From assembly GCA_950295325.1 (NCBI GenBank), contig OX485808.1, positions 29,658,527-29,722,526 on the forward strand: a DNA stretch of 64,000 bases, written 5' to 3'. The translations under genes and the position numbers were made by a program. The notes below the pieces were generated by a model. It had not been told where the DNA came from and ran no database searches. It saw only the letters and a program-made list of their open reading frames with translations. Of the stretch, positions 36,521 through 49,172 are shown piece after piece. The DNA is from Polytrichum commune (taxonomy: Eukaryota; Streptophyta; Polytrichopsida; Polytrichales; Polytrichaceae). The first letter of the stretch is position 1, and every line of letters begins with the position of its first letter.

Positions 36521-37310
36521 TTAACATCCGACACAAAGAAGACATGTGTTACAGTGAGCTTGGGACTAAGTGTATACCTATTCAAAACATACACATTGTG
36601 TTAAATTCAGTTTTTAAGACAATTGGGAGGGTCTATACAATCACGTTAAAAGCAAGAAAATTATTTGTTTAATAGTAACATGTGATATTCAACTATGATT
36701 ACAAAGAAACTTGAAAGGACAATCTTCATGCAATGTAATTGCTTTTACTAGATCCGGCAATTCCTAATCTCATTCAATCCGATCCAACGGCTAGAAGTGT
36801 ATGTAGAGTTGGAAGTGTTCATAATAGGGCCACGTACCATAAGGTAGAAGGACTTCAATTATGTTAATGATCCAAATTCTAACACCTATTTTCCCTGTGA
36901 AGTGGAATCAAATACGCTATGATATGGTGATCTTAACGTCGTTGTGCACATAATGTAATTGCTAGTCCAAATAAATTGTTGGAATTTTTTGTGTCATGTA
37001 AGGGACTCAGATCATAGTCCTTGTAATGTTTGCGATAAGGTAGGCATGCCTCATTTGAGCACTACAATAATCACAACACATGTAGCTGAATGGTACGTGG
37101 TTACGTGTGGATCTAAGAATTGGCACCAAAAAGACATGTGTTTAAAAAGAGATCGGAGTGTGTGCTCAATATATGGTAACCAGTCTAGTCTAGTCTAACC
37201 AATCAACATAATTGGGGGGTGGGTATATGACCATTTGATGAGCAAGAGGACCTTCACTTTGATAATAGATAAGATATTAATAGGAGCTTCAAAAGTTATA
37301 GTGAGGCCTA

Positions 37311-37498
37311 CATAACATTATCTTGGTTGCGTGTTGTGGAACCATGTATTGTACGAGCATAATTCCTCTTTAGTTTCAGGAGCACTTAGGTTGCGTACTA
37401 TGAGCTTTTCGACGAGCAACTACAAATGATCAAAGTTTTTTAATTGCAACCTTGTTCTTTGGAAAGATACCCTTGTGTACTTGCGTAGTAATTTTATG
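37311..37498. mobile_element. CATAACATTATT-group element, long form (copy 1)
   Basis: Starts CATAACATTATC and ends TTGCGTAGTAATTTTATG. The body matches 62221-62435 (GTTTTTTAATTGCAACCTTGT, CGACGAGCAACT) and partly 41530-41706. Confidence 0.65.
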
Positions 37499-37534
37499 TA
37501 ATATGAGCACAATTCAAAGTTGCTAATCATCTTG

Positions 37535-38085
37535 CACTACATCATTTATGGTATTTAGTGTCACGTGCGTAAAAGTGTCATTTACCCTATTTTGAGGCGT
37601 ATGCTAGATTACACTAATGATCAACAACTTTATCATTTAGTGTCACCCCATGACACTTGACGTTCGCATGAGCTTGCTAATATCTTGGCATAAGTTTGTT
37701 CAATAGTGTAAGGAGGTGTATACCTATGTTACACAATGATCTATAAGTTGACTAAAGTGTACACCAAAGACTCTTGACATTGGCACACTCAAGAATATCT
37801 TCCTCTTTGCACACTAAAACATAAACACATGGCACTCACCATCACTTTGCTTACTAATATCTCCCCTTTGCATACCAAAACACAAAACTATCATCTCACA
37901 TATCCTAATAAACTACGCTAAATCTCATAATGTAGAAATTTTTTCACCTATGAAAGTTACTTATGTTGACAAATAATATCTCATTGACAATTAGTGGACG
38001 TGACACTTTGAAACCTCCATGCATCTAGGTTAAGCCCTTCGTGAATAGTGTATGCGACACTAAATACCACAAACGGTGTCATATA
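37535..38085. mobile_element. Palindromic-end element, long form (copy 2)
   Basis: Left end CACTACATCATTTATGGTAT then TTAGTGTCAC. Right end GCGACACTAAATACCACAAA then CGGTGTC. The body aligns with 22281-22867 throughout. Confidence 0.8.
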
Positions 38086-38089
38086 ATTG

Positions 38090-39735
38090 CATTGTTTCAC
38101 ATCCTACAAGGAGTGGGCGGAGATTGAGAGAGAGAGAGAGGGAAGTATCTATCAAAGACATGTGTCGTTCTTACATGAAAGTGTCGACACATGTGTGCAT
38201 ATATATACACCATACTACTATGTATTGAGTTTTTAAAGGTCTTTTTTTATTACACGAAGTGACCAATTGAGGTGGCAAAGAAGAGGCGGGGGGGGGGGGT
38301 GCACCGCTTGACCGAGCGCCGGGATAAATTGCTTTGTTTTGTTGTGATGTGTTGTGTGTTTGTTAGACCCATTCCAAGGATTCGCTTTTCTTGTTGTTAT
38401 TGTTCACTTCCCCTCACAACACCTCCATGATCTTTTGGGAGGGTGCGAAGAAATTGCTCCGGAATCCGGGTGGTAATCCGAGTATGTGTCCCCCGGGGAC
38501 GTTATCTACATGTGACCAATATCATATGAAATTGCCGCCCCGCCCCACCCCAACCCTAACAACCCCTTTGATTCCTTTCTCTTCCTCCCTCTTCTTGCAA
38601 TTGGTGGTGTCTACCCTCATGCTACATAGCTTTTGAAGGTGGCGGGCCAACACTTTAGTGGCCTTTGCTCTTTGAGAAGGGGATTTTCGTTCGTTGCTTA
38701 TCACCTACCATCGGCGGTGCAGTAAAATCATGTTCCTAAAGGTTTATTGCCGATTCATGTTAAGTTGAAATCAATTGACTGAATCGGAGTTTATGCTTCA
38801 AAAGTAGATGTTAAATCGTATTGAAACAGTAATATTCGGGTTTTACCCTTCCCAATAGGTAGGTGGTGTGAATGGAGACATGGACTTTTTGCATACGAGC
38901 ATTGCTCTCATTCATCCAACACCACGACCCTGAAATAATACGAAATAGGGTTGATGGGACTCATTGAAAAATAATTAACAACAAACTTGGGAGTGGCATG
39001 TGTTTACACCCCTCCACCTACGATAGGTGTTGCGAACCAAAATCCTTGCGAGCTATGTAGCATTGGAGGTGGTGGCCGGAACTGGATGTCTTGCTCTTTG
39101 AATTGGGCCCTTGTACTCTCACCTAGAGTGGAAACATAATCAACTCCGTGTGCTTGCAACTAAACCATGTTGCCTTGCTTTCATATTAACATTGTAGAAT
39201 ATGATACAAAACTCATATGTGCTGCTAGAATTGTGAAGGGTATGCCTCACATGTGCCCATGACATAATCCAAATCCACATGAAAAAGAAACTCACATGAG
39301 ATTAATAACAATAGAACCCAATTATTATCTATGTCACACGACTTGCAAAGCGAAAACAATCATTTTGTTTCATTGAATACTCGAGTAATCATTGAGTACT
39401 CTACCTATTCTTTGGTCATTTGAAACAGGCGAGACCTTGCCTTGTGGCAGGTTACTAGAATCCTCCACTTGCATTCGTCATCAATGTTAACCCTAACCTT
39501 GTAGTTTACTTAGGGTAACACAACCGCGTAAAAAGCAAAAGAGGTCGCTCGTAGTTTGCCTTTCTCATGTTATAGTGTTTAAGTGAACTCCCTTGTCCAT
39601 GGATTAGGAGGTCCTAATCTACGGTATGAGTTTCTAGGTTTGTTATATATATATAGATAGATAGATATATTCACACACATATATATACCATTTGGGTCTC
39701 TATACCATGCAACAACCTTCCTACCTTGGCAAAAC
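38090..39735. other. No supported gene
   Basis: Poly-G at 38288-38299 and a short GA run near 38127-38141. The 81-codon frame at 38391-38636 has no recognised motif. Confidence 0.5.
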
Positions 39736-39739
39736 CACC

Positions 39740-40850
39740 TCGGTATCTATATGGATATGAATGATATTGACCCCAACAATAACTCATGTATACAAAGATT
39801 CTCTCACTTTCACATACCCACCGAATATCAATAATCGACTGGTATTACAATTTTGATACCCAAAGGTAGGTTCTCTGATAGTCTTATTGGTCTTGATTAT
39901 CAATACCATGCATTCACCTATATACCCAAAACAAAAAACATTGGAATAACCGATCTTGGACCGGTGTATAGGTGAATGCATGGATATCAATAACCAACAT
40001 CGATAGTGATATCAAAGAACCTACCCCATGGGCATCAAAATTGCAATACCAGTCAAATACTTATATTTGGTGGGTACACCGAGACGAGAAATATTTGTAC
40101 ACTTGAGTTATTACTTAGGTCAATACCATTGTGATACTAGGGAGGTTCACCTAGGTATCGAGATTCTTGCAGAATACATAAACCCAAATGGTATCGAAAA
40201 CATACATACTATCGAATACCCATACCAAACTGATCTCCAAAAATGCGAAATCCTCATTATAGATATGCGGATGGTATAAAAAAAAAGATGATGCCAAACC
40301 AACAACAATTATAACCCCCCCCCCCCTGCGCGCCCTAAACCCTGAACCCACCATTATCTATCATTGGATTTGTTTTACATCCTCTTTCAACTATCACCAA
40401 ATAAAACACGGGTATAAACCAATGTCGGACCGCTATATAGGTGAACGCATGGATATCAATACCCAACATCAAACAGTGGTATCAAGATCGAAATACCAAT
40501 CAAATATTGATAATTGGTGCATACGCCAAGACGAGAAAATACTTGTATACCCGACTTATTACTCAGATCGATACCATCTTCATACCATGGAGGTTCACCT
40601 AGATATTGAGATCTAGGTGAACAATACAAGACAATACAATACATAGACCCATATGGTATCAAAAACACAAATACCATCAAACACCCATACCGAATCCTCA
40701 CTATAAATAATGCGGATGGTATAAAAAGAAAGACGATACCAAACCAACACCGGTTATAAACCCCCTACCGCCCTAAACCCTAAACCCTAAGCCCACCGTT
40801 ATCGGTTACCGGATTGGGTTTACGTCGTCTTCCAACTGTTTTACCACATT
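39740..40850. repeat. Compound repeat: one inverted and two direct copies of a 469-base unit
   Basis: Direct unit 1 starts near 39959 and unit 2 near 40428; both begin GACCG and carry TATAGGTGAACGCATGGATA, AGGTTCACCTAG and AATGCGGATGGTATAAAAA-type blocks. Bases 39786-39928 are an inverted partial copy, giving arms of about 140 bases around a 35-base centre. Copy 1 has poly-C at 40315-40326. Confidence 0.85.
40771..40790. repeat. Interstitial plant-type telomere repeat (CCCTAAA)
   Basis: CCCTAAACCCTAAACCCTAA in direct unit 2. Unit 1 has only CCCTAAACCCTGAACCC at the matching place (40335-40351). This may be a telo-box or chance expansion. Confidence 0.85.
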
Positions 40851-41235
40851 GTCCTTTTGGAGCCCAGCCTGAAAGGACGACTCCGTAACTATTTAAATAA
40901 ATTACTTGCCGATGCCGCGACTGTTGGCACCAGTTTCGTACCCCTCCAGTACTGGCCCACAAAACCAGTAAAGTAAATTTACCCCCCTGGCGGCCAGGGT
41001 GGGCCCCACTCATGCCACGTGGACGCGCCACTTAAAGAGGGCGGCGGGCCGCGACAAAACAAGGGGAGAAGATTCAAATTTGTCTGTTGGCCAATGGGCG
41101 TCCAGGTGGCAGGGAGGAATTTCTCGAAAGGTTTTTTTATTTGTTGGGTGGTTTTTTTGTTTTTCAATTCCTTGTCTGCCCTGCCCGGACATCCCCAGGG
41201 GAAGAAAATTTCAGTTTATTTAATGCGCTAGGGGC
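40850..41235. other. GC-rich promoter-like patch
   Basis: Contains GTGGGCCCCAC-like (TCP-type) and CCACGTGG (G-box) words near 41005-41027, and ATTTAAATAAAT near 40892-40904. It is markedly less AT-rich than both sides. Several short frames overlap here, none recognised. It could be the promoter of a lost gene or part of an element. Confidence 0.35.
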
Positions 41236-41529
41236 TTCCAAGATCCCCCCCTAGCTTGTATTCCCCAATGGATCCCTTGGCAAATTGCACGCCCTAACAT
41301 TTACGATTATTGTATGCTAAATTTGGATGCCGAAAGGGTTGCCGTGCCCAAAGAGCATCCATAAGAGGAAAGCTAGCACGCAACTTTTTATCAAAGGAAA
41401 AGTAAAGTGGTTTAACTTTTTTTGTCGTTTTGTTTTAGGGTTTTATTGGGGTCTTTCTCACCACTCGTCATTTGGTGAATTCAATGGTCATTTATGCGGA
41501 ACATTACACATCTCTTTGGATGCGTTCAA

Positions 41530-41706
41530 TGGGACCGTGTAACACATGAGCATGATACTTCTTTGAATCTAGGCTCTCTGTTTATGGGGAGTACTCAAAC
41601 TGTGTGTTGTGAACTTTTCGATAAGTCATTGTATATTTATCATAATTTTTAAAAATTATATCTTATATCGAAGGAAAGAGAGCTTCATGTAGTTGCTTAG
41701 TTATGT
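41530..41706. repeat. CATAACATTATT-group element, long form (truncated copy)
   Basis: GTGTGTTGTGAACTTTTCGA, TTTATCATAATTTTT and GTAGTTGCTTAGTTATG match 37311-37498 and 62221-62435. The left end is unclear. Confidence 0.5.
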
Positions 41707-42661
41707 TGTGCGCTCGGGGATGGTTGTGGATACAATTTCATGAGGTTGAGGAGTGTGGTTTGTGTGTTTTGAATGTTTGCATTATATGCAACCAAAATCA
41801 TTGGAGGGGGAGTCCAATGTGAGGGAGGTTTTTTGAATGGGAGGCTGCAAGTGGTTCAATTTTGTGCCCATTGTAGTTTGTCGCACATCAAAAACCTTTC
41901 GTGAAATATTGGAAATGTTCTAAGAAAGAGTGCAATTGTATACACCCATCAAATGACATGCGGTCATAAAGTTGTCCGTCAAAAAATGCTAGTTAAGAAA
42001 GACATGTTGTCACATACAATTTATAATTGTAATAAGACATATTTTGAAATCATCGTGATACTTTAATTCATATATTTCAATTATAATTGATGAAAAATAG
42101 GTGGGTGGTAATGATACCAAGAACCCGCCCACAATCAACCAGCTACAAATGTTGCAAAATACTTGTACAAGTTCTCATGTTGGTTTTGGGTCATCTATCA
42201 ATAAAATTGTGAACCCTTGTAACTTTTGCATTAGACTCAATGCTTAAAGTGATGGTTTTAACACAATCTACCTTACAAATTAGAATAACCTACACATGTT
42301 GAATTTTACATAGTCTATAAGTGTATTGCTGTAAACTTTAGCTTGCCATATTTGTAGCCACGTTTGTAGTTTGGCGAGGGTTGTGCCATTCTTTGTGAAT
42401 TGCAACATGGATAGAAGAAACATGTCTAAAGATTTCATCACAATGATATGTATTTCACTACTTAGGCTACAATACTTTGCAAGAATTCTACCTAATGCAA
42501 GCTTTTCTCAAAACATTGTTGAGCTCCACTATCACCTACCCTGGTCCGAGATGACCTTAAACTACCGGATGACAATGGAGAGGTACCCAAATCCGAATGG
42601 AGGGGTTGGCACTTTGATTTTTAGTTGTGAAATCTTTTCTCTACTTGACCAAACAACCAAG

Positions 42662-42790
42662 AGCCCACCTACCGTAAGGTAGGCAATAAATCCCACCCTG
42701 CATCAAGGGGATCCTTGAGCAGAGTAGGACCAACATACTCAAATTCACGTCAGATTGCCCAAAGTTGTATATTAATATTATTATCACCTG
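42662..42790 (-). repeat. Dispersed repeat with protein-level similarity to 57985-58100
   Basis: AGCCCACCTACCGTAAGGTA and CCTGCATCAAGGGGATCC recur at 57985-58050 and more weakly at 17803-17850. Minus-strand translations share L-x-CS-x-x-x-LMQ and a later RW-x-LG, so this may be a relic of a coding element. Class unknown. Confidence 0.5.
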
Positions 42791-45700
42791 CCCTAGGCGT
42801 GAGAATAGATTTGCCTTAGTGAACATCATGCATAGTCCACCCTTTCCTCTACACTAATTCACAATTGGTTTGAGAATACACATGGTGATGTTGGTCTCCA
42901 TTGTCAATCTTTTACTTCGTTGGATTCCCATAGTGATTTTCCTTTATCATTGTCCACACGGGAGAAAAAGCGAGGAGTAGACATATGAGGTGACCAACAA
43001 CAACAAAAATGTCAAACAAGATTTAGGGTTTCATATATTCACAATACAAAGTAGCATAAGAAATCGAAGCCCCACATAAGTAAACAATAATATACCAATG
43101 TATTTTGGAAGGGATTCCTAAATCTCAAATTTCCAATCCAATCAACCCATTAATTTAGTCTTCAAATGAAAGTATAGGATATAAACACACTCCACTAGAA
43201 GCAAATAAGGTAAAAACTTTGCTTCATTTAATTGTGTGAATCATGAGATGGAAGCACCATTTCATGAAATGAAGTTGGGATGAATCATCCGCACACCTAT
43301 GGGAGTAGTTTTTCGTGGATCAAAATCCTAAGCTAGAGGGAATTGTTGCCTAGAAATTTGATGCATTTTCATGAACACGTGCTTGTAGGTTCGTGGATAC
43401 CTAGTTAATCTCAAATGTGGTTTGGTGGACTATTTCAAGGTTTTGAAAACTATTTTTAGGCATTCATTTTATGATAAATAACACTCATGTGTTACATACC
43501 ATTTCATGGACTATGTGTTCGATGATTACGAGGTATGCTCATTTACAATAATTAATTAATTTTTTCATGTGTTTACTTTTGCATATGAGGTAGCGATCCC
43601 TGAACGTTACGCCATCTCTTTTGCTACACCTATTCTCATCCTGAAACCATCAACAAGCGAGTGCAACGGTGTCATTAAATAAGCCACTGTTAAAAAAGAC
43701 TCATCATACATGACATTAAATACAAAATGACATCAAATTTGTAGGTTGCATATGATTATTTTTGTAATTTTAAATGTTATTATGTAGACTCTCTATAGTT
43801 TTGCAAAACAAATAATTTTAGAGTGAAAATTTTCCAAGCTAATTAACATGCAAAAAAATGCAAAAAGTGTTGCTTTTAGACTCGGTTACCTTAGTTCACA
43901 TTTTAGGGGTTCAATACAAAAGCATGGGGGCATGTGGACCTTGGATCTTTTCCCAATGAAAGATGTTGCGATTGAAAAACTACAGTGGTTTGTCAAGAAA
44001 TTCATAGTACACATCCTGAGTGCTCCTTAAAAACAGGGAATCCCGTACTCAAAGGAGAACTATGCCCATACGATACCTTGTCCCACGAGCGCAACCAAAG
44101 AGTTGTGTAATGTTATGAAAGACTGGGTCCAAGCTTAATGTTCATCAAGAACATTAAATTAGGTTACAAGAACCATGTGATGTGAAATGAGGTCCAAAGT
44201 AAGATTCAAAATAAAATAAAATAAAAGCAACGTATGGGTTTCTTTTACCCTGATGTGAATGGGAGCCCGTTCTACTCTACCGTGATCATGTTTGACCAAG
44301 CGCCACTGTAATAAGATTCAAATATGTTGTGTAGCCAAATATTGGAATGAAAATTTCCACCTTCTGGACAGATTAGGTTACAAAGGTGGTAGGAAGCTCC
44401 AGCAAAGCAAGATTTAAGGAGATGAGTTTTAACCCTAGACTATCATGTTTACAATGGACGAATTTAGCAAGACACAACAAAGACTTAAGGTTTCGTGGTG
44501 TTTATTTAAAGCCATACATTGGGAAAGTGACAACTCAACCAACTACTACATAACCTTGACTATTTAATCATAGCTAATTTGACTGTGGAAATAATATCAA
44601 AGAACCTCTAAGGTCGCACCGTCGGTTAAGGGGGTAACCAATCCTAAGGAGCACTATATTTGAATTAAGTTGTGTTAAGCTGGGGCTAAGCTATAATTTT
44701 GCATGGATTGTTCAAAACGTTCATGCACATAACTAGTCTACTTAAGTTTATGTGAGAGAGAGATCGCCCTCTTGCAAGGCAATACTTTCTTACACAATTT
44801 TTTGCTTAAAGAAACACGATTCATAATCAAAGCTTTGTTCTCGTAGTACATATGTCCCAATTTACAAAATAGAGTTTGAGGTTTGTTCAAAACTTTCTTT
44901 GTCATACAAGTTGTTTGCCCTCTTTTGTAACAAAGAAAGCCAACTATCACTGCTATACTTGTGGTTTGGGCGGCCTTTGCTTTAACTCGGTCGCATGCAA
45001 ACTAGATACTTACCTCATGTAGACACAACACTCCTTACAAATTGCCAAAAATCTTGAGGAAATGGTAACATGTATTGTGTCAACATACTTCCATTAGGGC
45101 ATAGTCTTCTTTACTATTTGAATAAAGTATATGATATCCTACAACTTTCAAAGACTCTCCTTCCTCCTAACCACGAGCTCTTATGAGTGCATTAAAGAAG
45201 GAAATACATCACTTGTGCCCATCCAACCATGACAACAAAAACGAGGTTAGTTGTATACATCAGGTGTCCGCAATGTTATTCCATGTGTTGTAGATGTCAC
45301 GTGTTTACAAACATAGAGTTAGAACTTGAAAGCAAGGGAGGATCTTGTTTTACATTGTGTCCAATTTCTATAACTATGTTCTACACATGGAAGTAAGAGA
45401 ACTCTCTGCACCTTAAATGCCACCATCATACGTGCAAACCTTACTATTTCGCGGCACTAGTACACGCCTCGGCAAACTCTTGATATCACTTACTGCTAGC
45501 AATGAGTGTCTACTCCTGGTAAATAAGGGTTGCGGTTTCCCTTACCTAATCCATTTACTTAGAAGCCAACCGTTATAGTTCCTCCAACTCATGGTGCTCC
45601 TATTTGGACATACCAAATTGGGCCGTATTATCCCCATGATGGTTGCCTCCACATGTTGCCATCTCATGTGCTTTTAGGGTACGTAGGTATGGGGCTGAGG

Positions 45701-45904
45701 TATGGTCCCCATCCTTTCCCCCATATACTTCATATGCGTCATTACGTGTACTATTATAGCCCGTTTCATGTACATTGTAAGGCAACTCATCCATCACATA
45801 AATACTTACAACTGGATTATTCGAGGGGTTTGAAAATAAATAAAAATATCGAGCTTGTATACTCACATCTCTTGCTCATATATATGCCAATACTAAACAC
45901 TCCC

Positions 45905-45930
45905 TAGAGAGAGAGAGAGAGAGAGAGAGA
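45905..45930. repeat. GA microsatellite
   Basis: About 13 GA units. Confidence 0.95.
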
Positions 45931-46879
45931 TTTCTTGAATAAATCTAAGCTTATTTTCAAGCATAAACCTTTCAAAGCACATCCTCTTATTAAGAAGCCA
46001 AACCATTCTTCTACATATCCGTGTTCCTTTGTAAAACTCAAGAGGGTGGGAGGGACCATCCCTCAAGGCCACATCATTGCATATCTATCATCATGTCTTT
46101 GTCATTATTTCATCTTGGAGTATTGTCTAATAATGTAAAGAAAACAACCTTTGAGCATTTGCATGTCTAAGGTTTTACTACATATTGGTATTACATATCC
46201 AAGGCTTTCATAGTCAAATTTCAAAAGAAGGCAAAAAGACTAAGTCTTACATTTACCCCAAGGTTCCCTCATACATCCTCTCATGCTAAGTATTTTTTAT
46301 CATTACAAAATACCTAGCCATTGTCCACATATTATTTTTGTAAAAAGATGAAAATACAAAACCTTATGATGCCGTCAGGTTATGAAGGGTTTGCCTCACC
46401 TATGCCCATGCCAGCAACCAAATCCAAAGAGAGGGTTAGTAACGTACACGAGGTGAATAACATCATAACCCAATTGTTATCTATGTCACACAATCATATA
46501 AGGCAGACTCATACATCTTGTATCAATACATACTCAAACCATCCTTAAAATGCTCATGCAGCTTAACCTTTGAAAGGATAATCTCTTGTTTCCTTTCACT
46601 TAATATACGATCAGGTAACTATCCTTGTTAGATGCCCAATATCGGATCTAGGGTGGATACTTGTTAGGTAAAACTTACCTAACCCTAAAGCAGTTAAACC
46701 TTTGGGGTTATGACCAACATTGCAGCCATGACCTCCATGTCGTAAGTTCAAATTGGAATGAATTGGAATGAAATTCATGATGGATGAGTTTTAGGTATGC
46801 AAGTGTTATTTGGTTACATTTCTTACTTGGACACCAATATTCGATTAAGAAGTTGTTACGTGAGAATCAAAGAACAAAC

Positions 46880-47222
46880 ACCATAAAGACACATGTTTAA
46901 GAGAGATTGGACTCCATCTTCAAAAATTTACTAACTACTCCATACTCAATAGTGAACACAATTAGTTTTATTTATTTATTTATTGGGGGGTGTATACAAA
47001 TTTAGTGAAGATATCAACAAACATGCACTTCTGCTAACATAATTACATCATGGAAGGTCTGATTTCAATTCCAATCTTTGTTGATGCTTCATCGTAGATT
47101 TGCTAATGCAAACACCAAGTTTTATTGTGTAAATTGACTCGGTAGAAGTTGAAGAACATGAAAAACCAAACTGAACGACACCCACACACCTTAGGGTACA
47201 TAATGGTAGACATCGTGAATCC
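46880..47222. repeat. Dispersed repeat, about 330 bases (copy 2)
   Basis: Aligns with 13548-13880. A TTTA tetranucleotide run and GGGGGG near 46965-46991 are extra here. Confidence 0.65.
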
Positions 47223-47316
47223 CCCAAGTCGAAACCCTTAGCCACTTAACATACATATGTCCATACAAAATTATAAGTATGTATTGTATAATAACATTAG
47301 TTATGGTCAATGAACA

Positions 47317-48230
47317 GGGAGAAGCAACCCGCTAGTTGTATATGAATCCGTCGAGTTTGAGAAATAACCGGTTGAAGTTCAAGACTTCACAAATAGTACC
47401 CATCATGTTAGAGGAATCTATGGAACAAACCTCGAATCAAATGAAGAAAAACCTAAAGATCACAATGCATAACTACACTAAACATGATATTTAGTGTTGG
47501 ATACACTAAATATGGACGCGTGCACTAAATATCAATAACCTTGTGAAAGTAAGTAACATTAAATGTAAAACTCAAACACTAAATATCGACTATCGTAATA
47601 TGTGGAAGTTACATGTTTGAATTCAGTGTTAGTAAGGATATGAAAAAAAAAAAACCAATGATAAAAGGAGAATTCCAACATATATTCTAACAATAATTGT
47701 CAAAGAAATTGAAAATTAATGTTGAGTAGGGTAGGGTGGTAACAACATTACATACGATCAATCAAGACTTTTTGGGCGTAATCAGTCAAAATCCTAGTGT
47801 TTCCAACTCCAACTACACAGAATACGATATTTAGTGTGACTTACTGTTCGGAGTTACATGTTCCTATATCTTTCTATTATGAATGTTTTTTCATACCAAG
47901 TAAAGATGTTAATGTTCTACAGTGCCCAAACAACCAATTCGACAATGGTTGGTAACAAAAACAACGAGATGCACAATACACATCTACAACATGGCGTAAT
48001 TCCAAACAATTCGTCACACTAAACATCATATTTAGTGTAGTTACGTGTTGTGTGATCTTTAGTTAAGGTTTTTTTTTTCTTCATGCAATTCGAGGTTTGT
48101 TCCATAGATTCCTCTAACACGATGGGGTGAGATTTTTGTGAAGTCTTGATGAACTTCAACCGGTTCATTTATAACTAAGTAAACGGGCCCCTTCACCCCC
48201 CCCCCCCCCCCCTCCCGTTCATTGGTATGG
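47317..48230. mobile_element. Foldback element with arms of about 180 bases
   Basis: The left arm (47317-47497) holds CAATGAACAGGG, AACCGGTTGAAGTTCAAGAC, GAGGAATCTATGGAACAAAC and AAAGATCACA. The right arm is the inverse at 48016-48230. Both arms end inward with AACTACACTAAACATGATAT-type palindromic sequence. The right arm has a poly-C run (48196-48212) where the left has GGGAGAAGC. Confidence 0.82.
47811..48042. mobile_element. Palindromic-end MITE, short form (copy 2)
   Basis: Starts AACTACACAGAATACGATAT then TTAGTGTGACTTAC and ends GTCACACTAAACATCATATT then TAGTGTAGTT. Its right end coincides with the inner end of the foldback right arm. Confidence 0.82.
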
Positions 48231-48663
48231 GCCCGGAACGAATGGACTAAAATCACCGGGCAGCTGCGTGGCTGCCCGAACTTAACTGTTGGAAAAATGC
48301 TGTTCTGACTGCAGGCACAGTGGAATGCCAAGTTAAGATTAGTGTAAGGAAGCAGAAAGGCGGCTCCCCTCGTCCCTTTACTAACAGTAAACCGCATTAT
48401 TTTTAGGCTCCGAAATTAATTAAGCCTGCCCATTTCTGGGCTTCAGAAGAGAGGCGAATGTTTTTGCAGTCCGGGCCCTGAACACGTCCCCAACCTCATA
48501 ACTATGGATCCATATCAATGCATTCTCCAACAGTGTTCTGTCATTTTATCACACCTGCATTCTATTTTCAGGTGGGCAGCGTCCTTTGCAATGCATTGCA
48601 ATGAAATGCTATGAAATCGTTTTCAAAGTCCGGGAAGCCGCAAGAAGGCAAACTTAATGGGAC
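48231..48663. other. GC-richer patch with exon-like signals
   Basis: A perfect stem CGGGCAGC/GCTGCCCG lies at 48257-48278. TTCTATTTTCAG at about 48563-48574 is a good plus-strand acceptor shape. It is followed by an open frame with MKCYEIVFKVREAARRQT and a stop. No family was recognised and no donor or neighbouring exon was found. Confidence 0.25.
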
Positions 48664-49172
48664 TTAGGGCCACTTCACACACGAGCCAAGAGCCGTGACC
48701 ATGAGATTGTGAGAGCCCAAAAGAAATTGAGTGTCCAAAGGCCGTCCCAACACACCTCCAAACTAATGTAGTGTGGTCACGGACGCTCGAGTGTATTGTG
48801 AAGTCGTGTGTGATCGGGCCCTCGATCAAATGCTATTTTGACGATTTTTTATTCATGCGGGTCTTCACATATGATAAAATAGAGTAAACTCACGGTTGTG
48901 AGCGTTCTGTGTGTCATGGTCTGCCTGTTTTGTGTTTGGCCTACCTCTGAGAGGTGGTTTTTGAAAATAGTCCAAGTGACCGTGAAGCATGATCCATTTG
49001 ATGCCATGTCAGAGTCCATGTAGACTTTACATCCATCTTGCATTCACTTACTTTGTTGGTCCCTCAAGCGTAGTGTGAAGTGAACTTGGACCGGCGCTGT
49101 CTTTTCCACTGATGAGAGTGCTTGAAGTGTATTGGTCACGGGCTCTCAATCTCGTGTGTGAAGTGGCTCTAA
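48664..49172. mobile_element. Non-autonomous element, TTAGGGCCACTTCACAC group (copy 2, best ends)
   Basis: TTAGGGCCACTTCACACACG at the left and CGTGTGTGAAGTGGCTCTAA at the right are near-perfect inverses. The body matches 14214-14710. No coding capacity. Confidence 0.88.

Larger units (their letters stand above)
41710..46870. other. No supported gene; scattered old repeats
   Basis: Frames up to 103 codons (42371-42682) are unrecognised. One repeat block at 42662-42790 is listed separately, as is a GA run at 45905-45930. No LTRs or transposase motifs were seen. Confidence 0.5.

Noticed and set aside
48059-48397. 112-codon minus-strand frame
   Set aside because: It runs through the foldback arm and poly-C run, so it is repeat sequence and not a gene.
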